NCBI RefSeq assembly: GCF_002262885.1
Contig: NZ_NKYF01000004.1
Coordinates: 124,710-188,709, forward strand
DNA length: 64,000 nt
Reading direction: 5' to 3'
DNA from: Pseudonocardia sp. MH-G8
GTDB lineage: Bacteria; Actinomycetota; Actinomycetes; Mycobacteriales; Pseudonocardiaceae
The notes below the pieces were generated by a model, which had not been told where the DNA came from, ran no database searches, and saw nothing but the letters and a program-made list of their open reading frames with translations. Position 1 is the first letter of the stretch. The number at the start of each line of letters is the position of its first letter. Shown here in pieces: positions 62,637-64,000 of the stretch. A program made the translations under genes and the position numbers.

Positions 62637-64000
62637 ATGACCGGTCGGCTCGGGATCGATGACGTCACACCCACTGTGAGCGGTGGTCGCCATCCGAGCA
62701 AGGCCGTCGTCGGTGAGGTGGTCCCGATCACCGCGACGGTCTGGCGCGAGGGCCACGACGCCGTCGCCGCGAACGTCGTCTGGCGTCGCATCGGCAGCAA
62801 CGGCGCCGCCCACCACGTCCGCATGTCGCCGCTCGGGCGCGGCACCGACCGGTTCACCGCCACCGTCGTGGCGGACGAGCCGGGGCTGTGGACCTTCCGC
62901 GTGGACGCCTGGAGCGACCCGTGGGCCACCTGGCGCCACGCCGTCACCGTCAAGCTCTCGGCCGGGCAGGGTGCCGACGAGCTGGCCAACGACCTCGAGA
63001 TCGGCGCGCGGCTGCTGCAGCGCGTGGGCCGCCGTCCCGGCGAGCGCCCGCACCGCGACCTGCTCTTCGGCGCGGCCAACACGCTGCGCGACACGGCGCT
63101 GCCGCTGCACGCGCGCGTGGCGCCGGCGCTGTTCCCGGCCGTCGAGAAGATCATGACCGAGCGCCCGGTGCGGGAGCTGATCACGCGCGGGCGCCCGCAG
63201 CAGGTCCACGTGGACCGCGAGCGCGCCCTGTTCGGTTCCTGGTACGAGTTCTTCCCGCGCTCCACCGGGGGTCGCGACGAGACCGGGCGCGCCGTGCACG
63301 GCACGTTCGTCACCGCGGCCAAGGAGCTCGACCGGGTCGCGGCGATGGGCTTCGACGTGGTCTACCTGCCGCCGATCCACCCGGTCGGCACGGTGCACCG
63401 CAAGGGGCGCAACAACAACGTCAACGCCGGCGCGGACGACGTCGGCTCGCCGTGGGCGATCGGCTCCGCCGAGGGCGGCCACGACGCGATCGAGCCGGAA
63501 CTGGGCACGCTCGAGGACTTCGACGCCTTCGTCGCGCGCACGCACGACCTCGGGATGGAGGTCGCGCTCGACTTCGCGCTGCAGTGCGCCCCCGACCACC
63601 CCTGGGTGGCCGAGCACCCCGAGTGGTTCACGGTGCGCCCGGACGGCACGATCGCCTACGCGGAGAACCCGCCGAAGCGCTACCAGGACATCTACCCCGT
63701 CAACTTCGACAACGACCCCGCCGGCATCTACGCGGAGTCGCTGCGGGTGGTGCTGCACTGGGCCGAGCACGGTGTGCGGATCTTCCGCGTGGACAACCCG
63801 CACACCAAGCCGCCGAACTTCTGGCACTGGCTGATCTGGCAGGTCAAGTCCCGCTACCCGGACGTTCTGTTCCTGGCCGAGGCGTTCACCCGCCCGGCGC
63901 GGCTGTTCGGGCTCGCACGGCTGGGCTTCACGCAGTCCTACACCTACTTCACCTGGCGCACCACGAAGGCGGAGCTCACCGACTTCGCGCTGATGCACGC
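62637..64000 (+). CDS. glgE: Alpha-1,4-glucan:maltose-1-phosphate maltosyltransferase GlgE, partial
   Basis: The first 454 residues; the gene runs off the right edge. N-terminal domain ([38 protein letters not shown]) then the GH13 barrel with Asp386 in [11 protein letters not shown] and Glu415 in [10 protein letters not shown], spaced as in known GlgE. It extends alpha-glucan with maltose-1-phosphate. A GGGGG run lies 8 nt upstream of the ATG (62637). The rest of the GlgE pathway would be expected to the right. Confidence 0.95.
   Translation, partial: MTGRLGIDDVTPTVSGGRHPSKAVVGEVVPITATVWREGHDAVAANVVWRRIGSNGAAHHVRMSPLGRGTDRFTATVVADEPGLWTFRVDAWSDPWATWRHAVTVKLSAGQGADELANDLEIGARLLQRVGRRPGERPHRDLLFGAANTLRDTALPLHARVAPALFPAVEKIMTERPVRELITRGRPQQVHVDRERALFGSWYEFFPRSTGGRDETGRAVHGTFVTAAKELDRVAAMGFDVVYLPPIHPVGTVHRKGRNNNVNAGADDVGSPWAIGSAEGGHDAIEPELGTLEDFDAFVARTHDLGMEVALDFALQCAPDHPWVAEHPEWFTVRPDGTIAYAENPPKRYQDIYPVNFDNDPAGIYAESLRVVLHWAEHGVRIFRVDNPHTKPPNFWHWLIWQVKSRYPDVLFLAEAFTRPARLFGLARLGFTQSYTYFTWRTTKAELTDFALMH

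Noticed and set aside
62538..63998. A 486-residue minus-strand frame
   Set aside because: It is the antisense shadow of glgE, which has clear GH13 motifs on the + strand.

Overview
The window is very GC-rich, uses GTG starts freely, has many 4-bp ATGA/GTGA gene overlaps and many probable leaderless promoters. Gene content is that of a mycolate-lineage-related actinomycete of the Pseudonocardiales type (GatCAB, an actinobacterial ACT protein, NAD-ligase, GlgE, GlgX, GlgP, MacS/MacR-type two-component genes). Genus is inferred from gene content only; no rRNA is present.

Layout. 1-4.7 kb: partial phosphotransferase, DoxX protein, and sugar-dehydrogenase-like and other lipoproteins, with a small relic copy of the gatB 3' end. 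4.8-9 kb: gatC-gatA-gatB on the minus strand with a divergent ACT protein. 9-16.6 kb: accessory block (PucR regulator, secreted beta-helix protein, TetR/redoxin/YHS unit, fatty-acid desaturase with its ferredoxin reductase, BKACE enzyme). 16.7-28.6 kb: ligA, DUF1841 protein, MetE-like protein, mnmA, cysteine desulfurase, PlsC and OlsB-like acyltransferases, etfA, etfB. 29-36.5 kb: TetR fused to a methyltransferase, an NmrA protein, then a methyltransferase/GH57/GT4 set and a hexapeptide acyltransferase. From memory, the order gatB...gatC-ACT-ligA...trmU-iscS...fixB-fixA-Rv3030-Rv3031-Rv3032...Rv3034c...echA17-Rv3041c of Mycobacterium tuberculosis is kept here with insertions.

36.7-46.2 kb: ribokinase plus nucleoside hydrolase, two LuxR regulators with a histidine kinase, a methyltransferase, a PPOX/hydrolase/enoyl-CoA hydratase operon with a divergent HxlR regulator, and an ABC ATPase. 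46.2-64 kb: alpha-glucan enzymes glgX, glgP and glgE (cut by the right edge), interleaved with an MFS/rifampin-phosphotransferase-like/TetR operon, an Rrf2/MFS unit, a hydrolase/TetR pair and a siderophore-type binding lipoprotein behind an IdeR-like box. Together with the GH57 and GT4 genes, the window holds synthesis and breakdown steps of alpha-1,4-glucans.

The most unusual signal is not a gene. Four intergenic spacers (22.2, 34.0, 48.3-48.9 and 49.8-50.3 kb) hold one family of short repeats: a near-palindromic core GCGA-G-TCGC repeated with a strict period of about 21 bp (two helical turns), bounded by a ~36-bp cap sequence. Arrays have 4 to about 29 units, and three of four start within about 35 bp of an upstream gene's stop codon. 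They contain no cas gene, transposase or real open reading frame. I could not match them to a named family.
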